NCBI RefSeq assembly: GCF_013248905.1
Contig: NZ_JABRVS010000001.1
Coordinates: 682,001 to 746,000 of the forward strand
Source: Shewanella sp. VB17
Lineage (GTDB): Bacteria; Pseudomonadota; Gammaproteobacteria; Enterobacterales; Shewanellaceae
Length of the DNA stretch: 64,000 bases
Direction of reading: 5' to 3'
Shown here: positions 61,399 through 64,000 of the stretch, in pieces
Position numbering within the stretch: the first letter of the stretch is position 1
How the letters are laid out: each line of letters begins with the position of its first letter
Made by a program: the position numbers and the translations under genes
The notes under the pieces: model-generated
Told to the model about the DNA's origin: nothing
Database searches by the model: none
Seen by the model: only the letters and a program-made list of their open reading frames with translations

Positions 61399-62652
61399 AT
61401 GATACTGATACGCAGGTGGGATGTTGTCGTTATATTGATAAGTTATATAGTGTGCTCTGGATTATTACTTTTTCGTATTCAGACAGATATGTACGCAGTG
61501 TTGTTTGTACTAGCGCATCTTTTGATCGCTTTTTTGGCTGTGTATCGTTTTGCTAGTTTGCTTACTCAACATATGCGGTTGCTTGAACTTCATCTGAAGC
61601 ATTCTCAAAATCAAATTGATTTATCAAAGAGGCTAGAGTTAAGTGGGCCACTGCCAATGAAAAAACTGCATATGAATATTAATGAGCATTTTGATATGTG
61701 CGAAGAAAATATTGTTTCTTTATCAGAATCTATTGGCCGCCTAGTTCCAATTTCTAATGATTTATCAGAATCTTATGCTAACATGACTCAAAAGTCTCAA
61801 TTGCAAGCTAGTGTCAGTAAAGTCGTCGGTGAGGATATGGAAAAAGTGTGGCAATCAACTGAAGAAGTATTAGCGCTAACGAGTATGATTGTTGAGGGGT
61901 CGATAAACTGTGAAAAGTGTGTGGCAGATGGAGTCAATACTGTTGCAAAATCCGTTAAGGCTATCCACAGTCTAGAAGAAAAAATGGATGAAGCGTTCGC
62001 AGAAGTTGAAATTCTGCAGCAAAATAGCAAGCAAATAGGCTCTATTTTAAATGTGATCACCTCCATTTCAAGCCAAACTAATCTATTGGCACTTAATGCG
62101 GCCATTGAAGCGGCAAGAGCAGGTGAACAAGGTAGAGGTTTTGCCGTGGTGGCTGACGAGGTACGCCAACTTGCAAGTAGAACAAGCGATTCAACCAAGG
62201 AAGTTAGTGGCATTATTGATTTAATCCAAGGTTCAACTGGAGTATTAGCTAAGCATCTGGACGAAAGTAAAGAGCTGCTAAAAGGCGGGGTTTCTAACAT
62301 AGAGCAAGCCAATACCGAATTGAATAAGGTTGGCGATGTGATGGGGACAATGAAAGTCGATGTAGAGAAAATTGGCTCATCAATAAACAATCAAGCTAAC
62401 GCTGTTTTACATGTTAAAAGCATTATTGAAGAGATCCAGGAGTTAAATCGTGAAGCGTTAAATACTTCACAGTTGCACACTGTTTCAGCAGGTGATTTGA
62501 ATAATCTGGCAAGTAGTATGTATGACAAACTGTCCGTGTTTGCCTGTTCAAAAGTTATTTCACCAGAAGCCTTGAAACGTCGAGACCAACTAAGAGAAGA
62601 TGCCGCTAATGAACTTGAACAAACCAATGATAATAGTTGCGATTTCTTTTGA
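61399..62652 (+). CDS. Methyl-accepting chemotaxis-type protein without a sensory domain
   Basis: 417 residues. Two N-terminal membrane helices (about 8-27 and 34-55) are joined by a short loop, so no periplasmic ligand domain exists. A long coiled coil and the MCP signalling tip follow: SISSQTNLLALNAAIEAARAGEQGRGFAVVADEVRQLASRTSDSTKEV. It has no HAMP that I can recognise. Such receptors sense internal or membrane signals. AGGA lies before the ATG. Confidence 0.85.
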   Translation: MILIRRWDVVVILISYIVCSGLLLFRIQTDMYAVLFVLAHLLIAFLAVYRFASLLTQHMRLLELHLKHSQNQIDLSKRLELSGPLPMKKLHMNINEHFDMCEENIVSLSESIGRLVPISNDLSESYANMTQKSQLQASVSKVVGEDMEKVWQSTEEVLALTSMIVEGSINCEKCVADGVNTVAKSVKAIHSLEEKMDEAFAEVEILQQNSKQIGSILNVITSISSQTNLLALNAAIEAARAGEQGRGFAVVADEVRQLASRTSDSTKEVSGIIDLIQGSTGVLAKHLDESKELLKGGVSNIEQANTELNKVGDVMGTMKVDVEKIGSSINNQANAVLHVKSIIEEIQELNREALNTSQLHTVSAGDLNNLASSMYDKLSVFACSKVISPEALKRRDQLREDAANELEQTNDNSCDFF

Positions 62653-62694
62653 TTCATCCAATAACTAGAATGATGTAACAGCAGCGCCGCAGAT

Positions 62695-63177
62695 TTACAC
62701 GGTAAAAGCGGAGTAAGATATTTTGTTCACATACCAAGTTTGTTTTCCTGTAGGTGTCTTTACGACTGCTTCGTCATCGATCTCTTTTTTCAGTAAGGCA
62801 AGAGCCATGGGGGCGTCAATAGAGATGTAATCTTTTCTCCCGTATATCTCATCTGGCCCAACAATTTTAAATTGTTTAATTTCACCATTTTCATTTTCAA
62901 TTTCGACCCAAGCACCAAAAAAAACCTTACCGTCTTGTTCAGGTGAATACTCAATGACCTTAACGGCCTCAATACGTTTTCTGAGAAATCTCACTCGAGA
63001 ATCTATTTGCCTGAGTAGCCTTTTATTCTCTTTATAATCAGCATTTTCTGAACGGTCCCCTAGACTGGCAGCCCAAGTGACTTTTAGGGTTATTTCGGGT
63101 CTATACTCACGCCACAGATAGTGCAGTTCTTTATTTAATTTGTCCAACCCTTCACGGGTTATCAGGTTTGTTTTCAA
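62695..63177 (-). CDS. greB: Transcription elongation factor GreB
   Basis: 160 residues, the GreB length. The N-terminal coiled coil has LITREGLDKLNKELHYLWREYRPEI and SLGDRSENADYKENKRLLRQIDSRVRFLRKR with the acidic tip (DRSENADYKE), and the C-terminal FKBP-like part has GPDEIYGRKDYISIDAPMALALLKKEIDDEAVV. It rescues backtracked RNA polymerase by stimulating transcript cleavage. AAAATTG precedes the ATG on the minus strand. Confidence 0.95.
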   Translation of the reverse strand: MKTNLITREGLDKLNKELHYLWREYRPEITLKVTWAASLGDRSENADYKENKRLLRQIDSRVRFLRKRIEAVKVIEYSPEQDGKVFFGAWVEIENENGEIKQFKIVGPDEIYGRKDYISIDAPMALALLKKEIDDEAVVKTPTGKQTWYVNKISYSAFTV

Positions 63178-63519
63178 TTTGATCTACCTCGCTCTTAGTT
63201 GCTAATACTGTCATGCTTTTTTGCGATAGCTAAGGTGATAATACTGCCATTTAGGCCTAACTCCAATGGTTGTTGTCGAATAAGTTGGGTTGATGGTAAA
63301 GATGTTCACATTCTTCTGTTTTAGTTAATGATTTCGATATCGGTCATGCTTGAATCGTTGATTAACCTTGATTGTCGTTAATCATTAACGTTGAGCTTAT
63401 TGGAGGTACTTAGTGCAAGGGTTGTAGGCGGTGACGTTTAAATAAGTGGATTGATGATGGCGTATGCGGTAAATCGCTCTACAATTAAAAGAGAAATCTT
63501 TTAGCGGAGTCCTGAGTGA
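63178..63519. other. Divergent intergenic region between greB and the truncated sensor
   Basis: About 340 bp without a gene. It should contain the leftward greB promoter and the rightward promoter of the sensor. No hairpin or operator was recognised. Confidence 0.35.
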
Positions 63520-64000
63520 ATGCTAGGTAATATTAATATTTCAACCAAACTATTCACTAGTAGCCTGTTATTTTCTGCAGTAATGGCGTTTATCTTATTG
63601 TATATGCTGCTCACTGTTAGAGTGGTCTCACAGAAAGGAGTCGAGCAGCAGAATTTAGTTAAGCTGCAAATAGCAGCGGTTAAGCATCAAGGAGAGATGC
63701 AAAAATTGCAGCAAGACGCCCGAGATAAACATCTGCTAGTGAGTGATATTTATCATGAGTTTAGAAACTTACGAGCTTGGTTGCTTGATCTCTCTTTAAG
63801 CGGGTTAGATGAAGCAAAAAAGCAAGCTATCGATACTAAGACGATATTAGACCATAAGCTAGAGGAGCTTTCGGGTAGCGATAGGGCTTTGGCGATGAGA
63901 CTCAGTGAGCAGGTTGAGCATTTTTACCTTGTCATGAATCAGGCTGTGGATTCTTATGTCGCAGGACCCCGTGTTAAAGGCCATTCACTGGTTGGTGAAA
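63520..64000 (+). CDS. Membrane sensor protein, cut by the window end
   Basis: The first 160 codons of a longer gene, open to the window end. A membrane helix (about 12-33, FTSSLLFSAVMAFILLYMLLTV) is followed by a long helical, probably periplasmic segment (KLQIAAVKHQGEMQKLQQDARDKHLLVSDIYHEFRNLRAWLLDLS). This is the layout of four-helix-bundle sensing domains of chemoreceptors and histidine kinases. The output domain is beyond the window. GCGGAG lies upstream of the ATG. Confidence 0.7.
   Translation, partial: MLGNINISTKLFTSSLLFSAVMAFILLYMLLTVRVVSQKGVEQQNLVKLQIAAVKHQGEMQKLQQDARDKHLLVSDIYHEFRNLRAWLLDLSLSGLDEAKKQAIDTKTILDHKLEELSGSDRALAMRLSEQVEHFYLVMNQAVDSYVAGPRVKGHSLVGE

Noticed and set aside
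61797..62390. 197-codon leftward frame inside the chemoreceptor gene
   Set aside because: Serine-rich antisense shadow of the helical signalling domain.

Overview
The window looks like a chromosome segment of a Shewanella-type marine gammaproteobacterium. This rests on gene order and protein character, not on a database search. Markers are the blocks gmk-rpoZ-spoT-(ridA)-trmH ... recG and yicC | rph-pyrE ... slmA-dut-coaBC | radC-rpmB-rpmG-argA, an ompR-envZ pair, greB, and short dispersed repeats of a kind I associate with this group. No tRNA, rRNA or CRISPR array was seen.

Layout. 0-1.7 kb: a MATE exporter. 1.7-3.1 kb: gene-free DNA with insertion-sequence scars, then a sigma-54-type promoter with upstream palindromes. 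3.1-13.8 kb: an orphan type VI secretion (T6SS) cargo cluster of hcp, vgrG, a DUF4123 adaptor, a 1249-residue LysM effector candidate, two mosaic membrane-anchored Sel1-type immunity candidates, and a broken small gene. No T6SS structural genes are present, so the machine must be encoded elsewhere. 13.8-16.9 kb: a DUF3014 protein and recG. 17-19.8 kb: an AT-rich array of small secreted paralogues, one frameshifted by an 8-bp tandem repeat, plus a tiny Cys-rich exported peptide. 19.8-23.8 kb: a NemR-like redox repressor and a four-gene electrophile/carbonyl detoxification operon, with the same operator before both. 24-30.2 kb: an acyl-CoA ligase, then trmH, ridA, spoT, rpoZ and gmk. The DNA at 17-25.7 kb separates trmH from recG, which are neighbours in E. 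coli.

30.5-33.7 kb: a DUF805 membrane protein and a nucleotidyltransferase/sugar-kinase pair. 33.8-34.7 kb: hipB with a perfect palindromic operator and a hipA remnant interrupted by a ~225-bp MITE. 35-46 kb: core genes (yicC, rph, pyrE, folE, an S9 peptidase, slmA, dut, coaBC, radC, rpmB, rpmG, argA). argA carries two correctly phased ARG boxes. 46.4-50 kb: accessory genes: a ToxR/ToxS-like pair, an HNH endonuclease and a small anchored protein. 50.5-54.7 kb: a DAACS symporter, a Sec-exported deaminase-like protein with an exported partner, and a peroxiredoxin. 54.7-64 kb: envZ-ompR, a hybrid kinase split by a one-base A-tract frameshift, a REC-GGDEF diguanylate cyclase, a chemoreceptor-type protein, greB, and the start of a membrane sensor cut by the window end.

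The most interesting systems are the sigma-54-controlled T6SS cargo cluster with diversified twin immunity genes, the exported deaminase-fold pair at 51.8-53.9 kb, the secreted paralogue array with a slippage-type frameshift, and the MITE-broken hipBA locus.
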